Source: Adiantum capillus-veneris (lineage: Eukaryota > Streptophyta > Polypodiopsida > Polypodiales > Pteridaceae). Taken from it: a DNA stretch of 64,000 nt. The stretch lies in contig CM043958.1 in the NCBI GenBank assembly GCA_014529385.2, forward strand, positions 157,085,293 to 157,149,292, written 5' to 3'. Made by a program: the position numbers and the translations under genes. Below, in pieces: positions 43,839-56,070 of this stretch. Every line of letters starts with the position of its first letter. Position 1 is the stretch's first letter. The notes beneath the pieces are model-generated. The model was not told the origin of the DNA and did no database searches. It saw nothing but the letters and a program-made list of their open reading frames with translations.

Positions 43839-46800
43839 ATGGCTGACAACAACAACACAGATGTGTTCAAGATGTTTGCTGCTGAGGACAGGTTGGATGG
43901 GGACAACTACCCTATGTGGGCTTATATGATGCAACATGTTCTTGTGTCAAAAGGTGTCTGGAACATTGTGCAGGGCATTGATGTACGTCCTGGTTCTGAA
44001 GATGCAGGCGATGTTGAGGATGTTGCAGGTCTTGCTGCAAGGATTGCAGCTGTTAGAGTTGTTTTGCCTACGGCAGAACAAGCTCGTTGGGATGTTAAGG
44101 ATGCGCAGGCTCATGCATTGATTGCGTTGTCTGTGAAGCGCACCATTATTCCTCACATCCGTTCAGCATAATCTGCAAAACAGGCTTGGGATATTCTAGC
44201 AGGTCTTTATGCAAGCCGCAATGAGGCTAAAATTGCTTTGCTGCGTAAAGAGCTAGAGTCGAAGATTATGCATGAGGAAGATGATATGGACACTTTCCTT
44301 GCTAGTGTCAAGGATATCAATGAGCAACTCATTTCTGCAGGTGAAGTCATTTCGGACAGTTCCCTTGTGCAGACTGTTCTTGATGCCTTACCAGATTCCT
44401 ACCAGACTTTTGCTAGTACTTGGAGACTGATGACCCAAGGAAATCCTGAAGTTGTCAAGTTTGATGCATTATGCACATTGCTGTTGCAAGAGTCACTTTC
44501 TAGAAAAAACAGGACTAGGCAGCGTGCAGTTGAACAGGCTTTTATTGCTTCTCAAAGAAAGGGTGGTAACAGTAATGCATCCACTTCTTATGGTTCTGCT
44601 GCGAGTGGCAGAAATTCTGTTCCTAATGCTTCTGCTGGCAGCACTTCGTCTGGCAATTCTGGTGATAAGGGCAAAAAGAAGATGCATTGCCATTATTGTA
44701 AAGCCAATGATCACTTGATCAAGTCGTGTCCTAAGTTGAAGGCCAAAGAGGCTAAGAAGAAAGAGGGTGGTTCCACTGCAAATGCTGGTTCCACTACAAA
44801 TGCAGCCATTGTTGAGTCTTCTGTGAAAGGAGATTGTGATGCTGATGTTGATGCAGAATGGGCTTTTAGCGCAGAGTGCACTTACAATCCTGATGTCCAT
44901 GATGCATGCTTGTCAGTTGCTGCAGATTCACATGTGTGGTATTTTGACAGTGGTGCTACAAAGCACATTACCTCACATCGTGAATTGTTTACCTCTCTCG
45001 AGTCTGTCCCTCATGGGAATTCAGTCACTTGTGCATACAACGCCTCTTATCCAGTTCAGGGAGTTGGAAAGATTGTGCTCACTGCTGCTAATGGCAGTTC
45101 CTTCACACTTGTTGATGCACTTTATGTACCTGGGATCAAGAAGAATCTCTTGTCTGTATCCGCACTTGCTAAACTTGGACTTGTAGTCAAATTTGTGGAT
45201 GACAGATGTACAGTTCATGATCTCAGTTTTGGTGATGAAATTGTTGCATCTGGGCTTTTGTGCCATGGGCTGTATAAGCTCACTTTGTATGACAAGTGTG
45301 GACAAAATTTTGCAAATGCTGTTGCAGATTCAAGGGCTATTTCAGATGCAAAACTTTGGCATGCACGTTTTGGTCATCTGAATTTTGCCAGTTTGCTGCG
45401 TTTGCAGAAATCTGATATGGTTGCTTCTTTGCCGCCTCTTGAAGCACCTGTCAAACATGTTTGTGAAGGCTGTATTCTGGGTAAAATGCAGCGTTCTAAG
45501 TTTCCAAAGGATGGTTCAGTTAGGGCCACATGCAGGTTGCAGCTTGTGCATAGTGATGTTTGTGGGCCCATGCAAACTCCGTCCTTGGGCAATTACCTGT
45601 ACTTCGTGACTTTCATTGATGATTACTCCAGGCATGCATGGGTATTTCCGCTTAAAGCGAAGTCCGAAGTTTTTATGTGCTTCAAACAATTTTTGCCTAT
45701 GGCTGAAAATGTCTCAAAATGTACTATGGGCACCCTCCGTTCCGAGCGAGGGGGGGAGTATATGTCTCATGAATTTAATGCATTTCTGGCTAGTCGTGGG
45801 ATAAAACACCAATGTACAGTGCCTTATACACCTCAGCAAAATGGTGTTGCTAAGAGGAAAAACAGGTCACTAACGGAAATGGCACGATGTATGGTCAAAA
45901 GTCAAGCTTTGCCGCATTCTTTTTGGCTTGAGGCCATCATGTGCGCCACTTATGTACTTAACAGGTGTCCTACGAAAGCTTTGCAGTCTATTACTCCATA
46001 TGAAGCATGGCATGATAGAAAACCTTCTATTGAGCACATGCGTGTTTTTGGCTGTTTGGCATATGCTTTGGTGCCACAAGTGCAGCGCAGAAAATTGGAT
46101 GATAAGGCTGTCAAATGTATTTTTGTTGGTTATAGTGCTGAAAGCAAAGGTTACAGATTGTATCATCCGCAAACAAAACGTATTCTGGTTTCACGGGATG
46201 TAGTGTTTGTGGAAGACTCTGTTCAGCCCTTGCTGTCATGTACTAGAGACAGTAATGTAAGCTCACAGGACATTTATGACACTTTGTTGCCTCTTTTCAG
46301 TGGTGGAAATACGAATGTAAGTTCCAATGAGGCAAATGTACAGCCTATGGGGGTTTCTGAAAATGTTTTAGAACAGCCTATTACTGATGCAGATGTACAT
46401 GATGTACTTGATGAGGAAAGGGCTGAAAATGAGCAGGCTAGAGGTATGCCAAAATGGCTGGTGCACACTTTGCGTGACAGTAAATTGGATGCACCTTTAT
46501 CTAGTCGTACTCGTTCAGGCTCTCGCCATGCATCTTATGCATCAGATTGTTATGCTTTGGCTGTGTCTAGTTTACATGATGTTGAGGAGCCTCTGTCTTT
46601 TGATGAAGCACAGAATTCGGAAAATTGGATTGCTGCCATGAAATCAGAATATGATGCACTTATAGAGAATGACACATGGACTTTATGTGATTTGCCTCCT
46701 GGCAAAAAGGCCATTGGTACGAAGTGGGTTTACAAGTTGAAACGCAAGCCGGATGGTGAGATCGATCGCCATAAGGCTCGACTTGTTGCAAAGGGTTATG

Positions 46801-47615
46801 CACAACAAAAAGGCATAGATTATGAAGAGACTTTTGCTCCCACTTGTCGTATGACTACTGTGCGTTTTCTATGTGCATTGGCAGCTCATTTTGGTTGGGA
46901 TGTACATCAATCATACATTGTTACTGCTTTCTTGAATGGTGACATATTTGAGGAAGTTTATGTAACGCAGCCTCGCGGTTTTGTCATAAAAGGACAAGAG
47001 GACAAAGTGTGCAAATGTAAGAAGGCTTTGTATGGGTTGAAGCAATCTCCTCGTGCTTGGTATGAGAAAGCTGACACTCATTTGGTTAAACGAGGCTTTC
47101 GTAACAGTCCAACAGAAAGCACATTGTATGTAAAGCGTGAGGATGATGTATTTCTCATTTTGGTTCTTTATGTGGATGATTTGCTGATCACTGGACCAAA
47201 TGAGAGACATATTGCTGAATTTAAGGCTGATTTGAATGCTACTTTCAAGATGAAAGATTTGGGGCTGTTGCATCATTACTTGGGTATACAGTTTAAGCAG
47301 TGTGATGGTGGTATTGCCTTGTGTCAGAAAAGTTACATAGAGACATTGCTATGTAAGTTTGGACTTGAGGATTGCAAACCTATTGCCACTCCCATGGAAA
47401 CAGGTTTGAAGTTGAGTCTACATGATGTTGGCGATCCTGCTGATGTCACTCTTTACCAAACTGCTGTTGGCTGCCTCATTTATGTATGCAACACGAGGCC
47501 AGATATTCAGTTTGCAGTCTCGCAGGTCAGCAGATTTATGCATAGCCCAGGGTCTAAGCATTGGCAGGCTGTCAAGAGGATTTTCCGCTACCTTAGTGGC
47601 ACTTTACATCTTGGC
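43839..47615 (+). pseudogene. Copia Gag-Pol, first copy in the chimera
   Basis: The ATG at 43839 begins MADNNNTDVFKMFAAEDRLD. One TAA at 44169 (in place of AAA in Copia 1) is the only stop; the same frame then stays open to 47885. In order: UBN2-type Gag; zinc knuckle CHYCKANDHLIKSC (about 44690-44735); protease YFDSGATKH; HHCC module; integrase core; RT with LYVDDLLITG (about 47165). Two integrase catalytic positions are changed: LRSERGGEY (Asp to Glu) and GVAKRKNRSL (Glu to Lys). RNase H is missing because the copy is cut at 47615 after YLSGTLHLG. The protease is normal, so damage falls on integrase rather than maturation. Confidence 0.92.
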
Positions 47616-50600
47616 CATGATGCATGCTTGTCAGTTGCTGTAGATTCACATGTGTGGTATTTTGACTGTGGTGCTACAAAGCACGTTACCTCACATTGTG
47701 AATTGTTTACCTCTCTCGAGTCTGTCCCTCATGGGAATTCAGTCACTTGTGCCAACAATGCCTCTTATCCAGTTCAGGGAGTTGGAAAGATTGTGCTTAC
47801 TGCTGCTAATGGCAGTTCCTTCACACTTGTTGATGCACTTTATGTACCTGGGATCAAGAAGAATCTCTTGTCTGTATGTGGATGACAGATGTACAGTTAA
47901 TGATCTCAGTTTTGGTGATGAAATTATTGCATCTGGCCTTTTGTGCCGTGGGTTGTATAAGCTCACTTTGTATGACAAATGTGGACAAAATTTTGCAAAT
48001 GCTGTTGCAGATTCAAGGGCTATTTCAGATGCAAAACTTTGGCATGCACGTTTTGGTCATCTGAATTTTGCCAGTTTGCTGCGTTTGCATAAATCTGATA
48101 TGGTTGATTCTTTGCCGCTTCTTGAAGCACCTGTCAAACATGTTTGTGAAGGCTGTATTTTGGGTAAGATGCAACATTCTAAGTTTCAAAGGATGGTTCA
48201 ATTCGGGCCACATGCAGGTTGCAGCTTGTGCATAGTGATGTTTGTGGGCCCATGCAAATTCCGTCCTTGGGCAATTACCTTTACTTCGTGACTTTCATTG
48301 ATGATTACTCCAGGCATGCATGGGTATTCCCGCTTAAAGCGATGTCCGAAGTTTTTATGTGCTTCAAACAATTTCTAGCTATGACTGAAAATGTCTCGAA
48401 ATGTACTATGGGCACCCTCCGTTCCGATCGAGGGGGGGAGTATATGTCTCATGAATTTAATGCATTTCTGGCTAGTCGTGGGATAAAACACCAATGTACA
48501 GTGCCTTATACACCTCGACAATATGGTGTTGCTGAGAGGAAAAACAGGTCACTGACGAAAATGGCACGATGTATGGTCAAAAGTCAAGCTTTGCTGCATT
48601 CTTTTTGGCTTGAGGCCATCATGTGTGCCACTTATGTACTTAACAGGTGTCCTACGAAAGCTTTGCAGTCTATTACTCCATATGAAGCATGGCATGATAG
48701 AAAGCCTTCTATTGAGCACATGCGTGTTTTTGGCTGTTTGGCATATGCTTTGGTGCCACAAGTGCAGCGTCGAAAATTGGATGATAAGGCTGTCAAATGT
48801 ATTTTTGTTGGTTATAGTGCTGAAATAAAAGGTTACAGGTTGTATCATCCGCAAACAAAACGTATTCTGGTTTCTCGGGATGTAGTGTTTGTGGAAGATT
48901 CTGTTCAACCCTTGCTGTCATGTACTAAAGACAGTAATGTAAGCTCACAGGACATTTATGACACTTTGTTGCCTCTTTTCAGTGGTGGAAATACGAATGT
49001 AAGTTCCAATGAGGCAAATGTACAGCCTATGGGGGTTTCTGAAAATGTTTTAGATTGGCCTATTATTGATGCAGATGTACATGATGTACTTGATGAGGAA
49101 AGGGTTGAAAGTGAGCAGGCTAGAGGTATGCCAAAATGGCTGGTGCACACTTTGCGTGACAGTAAATTGGATGCACCTTTGTCTAGTTGTACTCGTTCAG
49201 GATCTCGCCATGCATCTTATGCATCAGATTGTTATGCTTTGGCTGTGTCTAGTTTACATGACGTTGAGGAGCCTGTGTCTTTTGATGAAGCACAAAATTC
49301 AAAAAATTGGATGGCTGCCATGCAATTAGAATATGATGCACTTAATGACACATGGACTTTATGTGATTTGCCTCCTGGAAAAAAGGCCATTGGTACAAAG
49401 TGGGTTTACTAGGTTAAACGCAAGCCGGATGGTGAGATCGATCGCCATAAGGCTCGACTTGTTGCAAAAGGTTATGCACAGCAAAAAGGCATAGATTATG
49501 AAGAGACATTTGCTCCCACTTGTCGTATGACTACTATGCATTCTATGTGCATTGGCAGCTCGTTTTGGTTGGGATGTACATCAATCAGACATTGTTACTG
49601 CTTTCTTGAATGGTGACATATTTGAGGAAGTTTATGTAACGCAGCCTTGCGGTTTTGTCATAAAAGGACAAGAGGACAAAGTGTGCAAATGTAACAAGGC
49701 TTTGTATGGGTTGAAGCAATCTCCTCGTGCTTGGTATGAGAAATCTGACACTCATTTGGTTAAACGAGGCTTTTGTAACAGTCCAACAGAAAGCACATTG
49801 TATGTAAAGCGTGAGGATGATGTATTTCTCATCGTGATTCTTTATATTGATGATTTGTTGATCACTGGACCAAATGAGAGACATATTGCTGAATTTAAGG
49901 CTGATTTGAATGCTACTTTCAAGATAAAAGAGTTGGGGATGTTGCATCATTACTTGGGTATACAGTTTAAGCAGTGTGATGGTGGTATTGCCTTGTGTTA
50001 GAAAAGTTACATAGAGACATTTCTATGTAAGTTTGGACTTGAGGATTGCAAACCTATTGCCACTCCCATGGAAAAAGGTTTGAAGTTGAGTCTACATGAT
50101 GCTGGCGATCCTGCTGATGTCACTCTTTACCAAACTGTTGTTGGCTGCCTCATTTATGTATGCAACACGAGGCCAGATATTCAGTTTGCAGTCTCACATG
50201 TCAGCAGATTTATGCATAGCCCAAGGTCTAAGCATTGGGAGGCTGTCAAGAGGATTTTCCGCTACCTTAGTGGCACTTTACATCTTGGCTTGTTTTATCC
50301 CAAGGGGGGATCATTGCCGCCAGACTTACATGCTTTTTCGGACTCAGATTGGGCTGGTTGTTTTGACACGCGAGTGTCCACAAGTGGTTTTTGTTTCATG
50401 CTTGGCAGTTCATGTATATCATGGTTGAGCAAGAAGCAACCTACTGTGGCCACTTCGAGTTGTGAGGCTGAGTACAGGGCAGTCTTCACAGCTACGGTTG
50501 AGTGTGTATGGCTCAGACGCCTTATGGCTGACTTGGGTGTTGGACAGGACACTGCCAACACTATCTACACTGACAGTCAGAGCGCATTGGCAGTTGCGAG

Positions 50601-50799
50601 GAACCCAGTTTTTCATGCTCGCACAAAGCACATTGAGGTGCATTACCACTATGTCAGGGAGAGGCTCTCAGCAGGAGAGATCAGCTTGGCTTATGTGCCA
50701 ACACAGGACAACCTTGCAGATCTTTTCACAAAGGCATTGTCTCGTGAGAAGCTTGAAGCTTTCCGCAAAGCTTTGGGCTTACTCCCCTTTGTGGATTGA
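47616..50799 (+). pseudogene. Copia Pol, second copy in the chimera
   Basis: It begins at HDACLSVAVDSHVWYFDCGA, inside the protease region. The protease motif is DCG as in Copia 1. The same 35-base deletion at about 47875 ends the upstream frame. Integrase catalytic residues are kept (LRSDRGGEY, GVAERKNRSL). The 6-base and 2-base losses and the TAG at 49410 seen in Copia 1 recur. An extra TAG lies at 49999. From 50068 an open frame covers the end of RT and a complete RNase H (SDSDWAGC, SSCEAEYRA, YTDSQSALA, DNLADLFTKAL), ending LLPFVD-stop at 50799. Confidence 0.92.
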
Positions 50800-50859
50800 T
50801 CCTGTCCTCAGGGCATGGCACTTCCCTTTACTCATGTGCCATCTCTCGTTCACCGCATC

Positions 50860-50874
50860 ACTCCAGGGGGGATT
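50860..50874 (+). other. Polypurine tract of chimeric copia
   Basis: CCAGGGGGGATTT lies directly before the 3' LTR, equivalent to 9803-9816 of Copia 1. Confidence 0.82.
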
Positions 50875-51092
50875 TGTTACCATATACATGTGGTAGTGAT
50901 GTGTGTGAACACACTAGGACCGCTGGGGCATTTTTTCCCTCTTTAGGAGGTTTTTTCCCCCGTGCATTGTATATACGCCCATCACTCTAGGGCTATCTAT
51001 CTTTCCATTGCACACTAAGTAACACACTCTCTATTGAGCTTCCTTCGTCTTCTCCAAGCTGTGTGTGTTTCTCTGCAACCCTAATACCAACA
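50875..51092 (+). repeat. 3' LTR of chimeric copia
   Basis: 218 bp, TGTTACC...ACCAACA. It lacks about nine bases (the TGTGCCTTG segment after CTCTATTG) that are present in the 5' LTR. The CTTTT duplication follows it. Confidence 0.93.
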
Positions 51093-52918
51093 CTTTTGGT
51101 GGCCCGTAGGATTCTTGCCTATCGTGTGCCTTAATCGAGCCTTGGGAAACTTTAACAAGACCCAATCGTTTTCTTTAAAGGCTTGGGCTCTTCTGTGCTT
51201 GTCAGCATCAGCCTTTTGCCTTTGCTGTGAGATAGAGATAGCATCCTTAATCTTTTGAAAAGATTCTTGTAGGTCTCGGCTATACTCATGTGCAGCGAAG
51301 ATCTTCCCATGTACCTTAAGTAGCAAGGGACTTTTTGATCTTCCCTCAATTACCTCGAAAGGTGTTTTTCCCGTGGAAGTATGTACAGTGTTATTGTAAG
51401 CATACTCCACTAAGGGTAAGTACTTCTCCCATTGGGATCTTTGATCTACTTCCGTTACATAGGCTTTTAGTAGAGCGAGAATGGTTAGGTTAGCTATTTC
51501 ACTTTGGCCATCAGTTTGTGGATGATAGGCCGAAGAGAAGTTTAGCCTTGTTCCTAAATTCTCAAAAGAGACCCTTCCAGAAATTACTGGTCATTCTAGG
51601 ATCTCTATCCGACACTATGGACATTGGCAAGCCATGGTACTTGAAATTTTTTGAAATAAAGAGGGTTGCCATTTGATGGGCTTTGATAGTCTTTTTGACA
51701 AGTATAAAATGAGCTTGTTTACTAAACATGTCTACTATCGTCCATATTCCCGTATTCCCATGGATAGACTTAGGCAATCCAAAGATAAAATCCATGGATA
51801 TGCTCTCCCATGGTGAATTAGGGATTGGCAAGGGTTGAAGCAATCCAAGTTGCTTCCCTCTATCAAATTTTGTCTTTTGGCATACCACACATTTAGAAAC
51901 ATACTCTTGTATGTTCACTTTCATGGTAGGCCAATAGAAATATGTTTCAATTCCCTTTAAGGTAGACTGAATCCCTCTATGCCCCGCATAAGGTGGAGCA
52001 TGAGATTCATACATTACTTTCTCACACAGTGAGTTAGTAACGCATAGTCTATTGCCATAGAGAAGATAACCATCTTGTAAAGTAAATGGTTCTTCTTTCT
52101 TCCCTAATGCAAGGGCTGAAATCACATCTCTAAAATCGGGATCAATAGCGTACTCATCTATCATTGAAGATAGATCATTGTGAGTTGCTATGGAAACCGC
52201 ATTCACTCTCGGCCGTCTTGAGAGTGCATCAGCTACTTGATTATGCTTGCCAGCAATGTGAGCAATATGAAAATGAAATTGCGAAAGGAAATTTGCCCAC
52301 CTCATTTGTTTGTCGGAGAGCTTGGTCTGCGTCATGAAGTACTTAAGACTTTGGTGATCCGTTCGCAGAATGAAAGGAGTCCCCAATAAATAGTGCTTCC
52401 ATGAGTCTAAGGCATGTAGAACTGCAAGGAGTTCCTTTTCGTATATGCCTAGAGCTTGCTCAACAGGGTCGAGCCTTCGACTCTCATAGCCTATGGCGTG
52501 CCCTTCTTGGAGCAAAACAGCTCCAAGGCAATCACCACAAGCATCACATTGGACCTCAAATGGTTTTGAGAGATCCGGTAGTGTAAGCACAGGTTGAGAG
52601 ATAAGCTTTTCGAAAGCATTGTTCTCCTTAGCAGACCATGTATACCTAATGCTTTTCTTTGTTAGGTCATGTAATGGTCCCGCAATTTGTGAGAACTTTT
52701 CTATGAAGCGTCTATAGTATGCACACATACCTATAAATCTTCTTAGTTCATGAAGATTCCTTGGTTTAGGCCATCCTTTTATTACCTCTAACTTGGATGG
52801 ATCCATTTGGATGCCATCTTGAGAGATAATGTGACCTAAATACTAAATCTCTTGCAAGAAAAATTCACTTTTCTTTCGATTAACATAAAGTTTATTCTCT
52901 CTTAAAACTTGAAATATT
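51093..52918 (-). pseudogene. Chromovirus B RT end, RNase H and integrase
   Basis: On the minus strand: RT thumb (MDPSKLEVIKGWPKPRNLHE), RNase H (VQCDACGDCLGAVLLQEGH, TDHQSLKYF, QVADALSRR), the zinc-binding HHCC region (CVVCQKTKFDRGKQ) and the integrase core (SMDFIFGLPKSIHG, VSDRDPRMTSNF). The open frame 52806-51562 spans 414 codons. A frameshift near 51562 moves the rest (MEYAYNNTVHTSTGKTPFEV, 51410 down) to another frame, where the copia insertion ends it after GKNPTGHQK. Confidence 0.92.
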
Positions 52919-52920
52919 AC

Positions 52921-54330
52921 CTAGAGGTGTTGCTTGTGTTCCTCCAATGAATTAGAGTAGATGATAATATCATCAAAGAACACTCCAGTGAAGGTTCGAT
53001 GAGGCCTGAACAGCTTCTCCATCAAGCGGTTGAATGTGGCTGGTGCATTGGTCAAGCCAAAAGGCATGACAATGTATTCGTAAAGACCAAATGTAGTACG
53101 AAATGCGGTCTTTACAATGTCTTGATCAACTATCCTTATTTGATGATAGCCACTTTTTAGGTCAATCCTACTGAAATAGGTCGATCCTTGTAGCTTATCA
53201 AATAGGTCTTCTACCCGTGGAATGGGAAACCTATTCTTGATAGTGATCCTATTTAGTGCTCTATAGTCGACACACATACGATATGTGTCGTCTTTCTTTT
53301 GCACTAATAGCACAGGTGAGCAAAATGGAGATGAGCTTGGCCTAACCATACCCTTCTCAACTAACTCATGCACTTGCCGCATAATCTCCTCTTGTTGAGC
53401 TTGAGAAACTCTATAAGGAGGTTTATTAGGCGGTGAACTTCCTGGAAGAAGTTCAATTGCATGGTCATCATTACCTCGTTTAGGAGGTAGCTCACAAGGG
53501 ATGTCGTCAATAAAAACATCTTGAAACCCCCTGAGAAAATTGGATAACTCTAATTCCTTTTGGTTGCTTTTATTTTCTTTTGTTAAAGCATTAGGTTCAT
53601 TTTGAGAATCTTTAACAAAAATCATGTACACGGAAATAGAGCTCTTTATTGACTTGTTGAAAGCTGGTGTATGTACAATGGGGATGGTGTTACCCATTTC
53701 CTTAGCATTTATATACATGTCTTTTTCCCTGAACTTAAAGGAGATTCTCCTTTCAGGAAATTTAACATCAACAGCCAGGCGATCAAACCATGGTGCCCCT
53801 AGGATTACATCCTCATGCTTGAGAGGAGAGATAAAGAAGTCCTCTTTGTCCACATAGCCTTGGACATGAAGCCTCAATTTCCCGATTAAGGGAGTGACTG
53901 AAGCTTCTTGCCCCTTGAAGGCACTGTCTGCGGGTAGGACATCTGCCATCTCGTAGGATTGTATGCCTAGCTTGGTGGCTAACTCCATAGATATAAAATT
54001 GTGAGTAGAACCAGGGTCAAAGAGAATAAAAGCATCATGTTCTCTTACCTTTCCCCAAGCATGGCATAGAGGAGATCCTTCGTGGTGAGTTTGGTGAGTC
54101 TCCTCCTCTTGGATTTCAACCAAAGAAGCTCTAGGAGGATCTTGGCGGTTGTTCTTTTGGGGACAAGCACGGTACGCATGCCCTTGTTCGCCGCACTTGA
54201 AACACCGGTTATCCTTACGATAACGCTCAAGCTCTTCAGGAGAGAGTTTATTCTTACCTTTGTAAACTCCCTTCTCTTTAGCTTTGTTGGAGTTGCCCTT
54301 AGGAGACTTTTGGACATTGTCCTTCCCCTT
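52921..54330 (-). pseudogene. Chromovirus B zinc knuckle, protease and RT
   Basis: On the minus strand the zinc knuckle [14 protein letters not shown] (about 54170-54215) is followed by protease [20 protein letters not shown] linker with [20 protein letters not shown] precedes [61 protein letters not shown] and the active site [11 protein letters not shown]. The frame is open for 400 codons (54123-52921). A TAG at 52921 and another just downstream (about 52844) separate it from the RT thumb in the same frame. Confidence 0.93.
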
Positions 54331-55650
54331 AGGCTCATTGGAACCCTTGTTTTCCGAGGGCTTATTATTTCTTTTAACCCCCGTTTAGAAATTGATTCAA
54401 GAGGCCACCATAGTATGGTGTATTACCGCCGATATGGTACGTGGCCTTTGGGAGTTGACATACTCCGCCATTTCTTCGGTTAAGCCCGCACAAAACTGTT
54501 GCTTTTGCTCTCCAAAATCCAACTTTTTGAAGACAGTGGCTTTGAGTTGTAAGTCCCAAAACTTGTCTACATATTTGTGGATGGATTCATTGGGAGAGAG
54601 ATTTAAGCTTCGCCATTCGGTGAGTACTTTGTCTTTGGCATCGGTGACCAAAAACTGCTTCATAATGGAGGCTCTTAAAGCCTTCCATGTATGTGGAGCT
54701 TCACCGTTGGCTCGTAGGGTAGACCACCATTGTCTGGCAGACTTTTGAAAGTGCATAGCTACATGGCATAGCTTAGAGGACTCTGTGAAGCCCTCATCTC
54801 CAAACGCCGCATCGAATTGTTGGATAAAGGCCAAGACTTTGTCCGTAGCACCAAAGGTACCATCATAGGTAAGGAAAGAGATGCTCTTTCCTCCCTCTTT
54901 GAATTTCTTCAGCTTGGACGACCTCTTCCATGCGGCATAGGATTTCCTATGGCCTCTTCTTTTTGATGGTTCAAAGGTTGCACCATCACTTTCTTCATAA
55001 GGTGAAGAATTTGAAGAAGGTCGAGAAGAGGGTGACCTCTTTCTCGCCTTTTTCTTGTCTTGATCGTTGTCGTCTTCACCATAGCTTTCATAAGAGGAAG
55101 AGGATGAAGAAGATGGAGAAGAGGGTGTCCTCTTTCTTGCCTTTTTCTTCTCTTGATTTTTATCATCCCTCTTTGAATTTTGGTGAGGAGAAGAATACGA
55201 TGGTCTTCTCCGCTTTGGTGGTGATGGAGAGCGTTTAGCCCGCCGTCTTCGTGGAGCCATCTCCGCCGAGGTGGCGGGAGACTCGCTTCTTTCTCGTTCC
55301 TTCAGTGGAGGCTCTTGAATTCTCTTTTGGGAAGGAGATGCATCATCAAGAAGTAAATTCTTGAGCCCTTCATAAGGATTCTCTTCTTCTTCCCGAATCG
55401 GAGAGAGACCTCTTTTGGGAGTCTCACAAGGAGGCTTCCTAGGTGTTCTCTCGTCATGGTGATGAGCTTGGAGAATCCCGTGAGCACGGAGCTGCCGTTG
55501 CACTTCACTTTGGAGAGATGGATTGCCCATGGCTTGTTCAAGCCTAGTAACAAGATAGTTAACAAGCATTGAAGCATCATTAGTAGCTTGCTCATGAGCA
55601 AAATCAAAGTTATCAACATTAATTTCACTCACTTTACTATTGTCAGCCAT
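54331..55650 (-). pseudogene. Chromovirus B Gag
   Basis: The ATG at 55650 begins MADNSKVSEINVDNFDFAHE. A long Ser/Arg/Lys-rich region has two similar basic-serine blocks (KKARKRTPSSPSSSSSSSYE and KKARKRSPSSRPSSNSS). The retrotransposon Gag core then follows with LCHVAMHFQKSARQWWSTLR and NESIHKYVDKFWDLQLKA. Two in-frame stops near 54397 and 54385, where copies A and D have sense codons, separate it from the zinc-knuckle and protease frame, which is the same frame. Gag and Pol were thus probably one polyprotein. Confidence 0.92.
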
Positions 55651-56057
55651 TCTAACAACTTTTAGGTGTAAACTTTTTAGGTGTACTTTGGCACTTCAAA
55701 CCCTAGTTGCTACTCCTCTTTACCCCTTTAGAAAAAGCACTCAAGCTATTGTACCCGCGGCTCGAATACCATTAATTGCAAGGAATAGAAGAGAGGGTCT
55801 TTCAACACCAAAAGAGCACCGGCTCCTGTCAAGCTTCTAATAGCTCAATAGTGGTTAAGCCGGTTTAGGGAAGCCCCGTAGGACTCCACTATTAAGACCA
55901 TAGCTCTCGACGGTGATGCCCCGTTAACTGCACAAAGGCAGGCGCACTGCAAGGCTGAAAAATCCCTATTCTACTTACTCACAGGCAATTAATAATACCA
56001 ACCATTTGTAGCTAGCTTGAGGACCTCCCTTCTTGAGCAAGAAAAGAGAAACCTTGA
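55651..56057 (-). other. 5' leader of chromovirus B
   Basis: About 400 bases between the primer site and the Gag start. No ORF or further motif is supported. A homologous, decayed leader lies at 4009-4401 in chromovirus A. Confidence 0.8.
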
Positions 56058-56069
56058 GCTCTGATACCA
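56058..56069 (-). other. Primer-binding site of chromovirus B
   Basis: Read on the minus strand it is TGGTATCAGAGC, the exact complement of the 3' end of initiator-Met tRNA, one base from the 5' LTR. Confidence 0.95.
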
Positions 56070-56070
56070 A

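Larger units (their letters stand above)
43250..51092 (+). mobile_element. Chimeric copia element with duplicated pol
   Basis: A 7843-bp element with one LTR at each end and one pair of CTTTT target duplications, so it integrated as a unit. It consists of 43250-47615 (LTR through RT of a nearly intact copy) joined to 47616-51092 (protease through 3' LTR of a defective copy almost identical to Copia 1). The overlap, equivalent to Copia 1 6558-9231 (about 2674 bp), is therefore present twice. The join has at most one base of shared sequence and keeps the reading frame. It lies on the opposite strand to chromovirus B. Confidence 0.93.
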
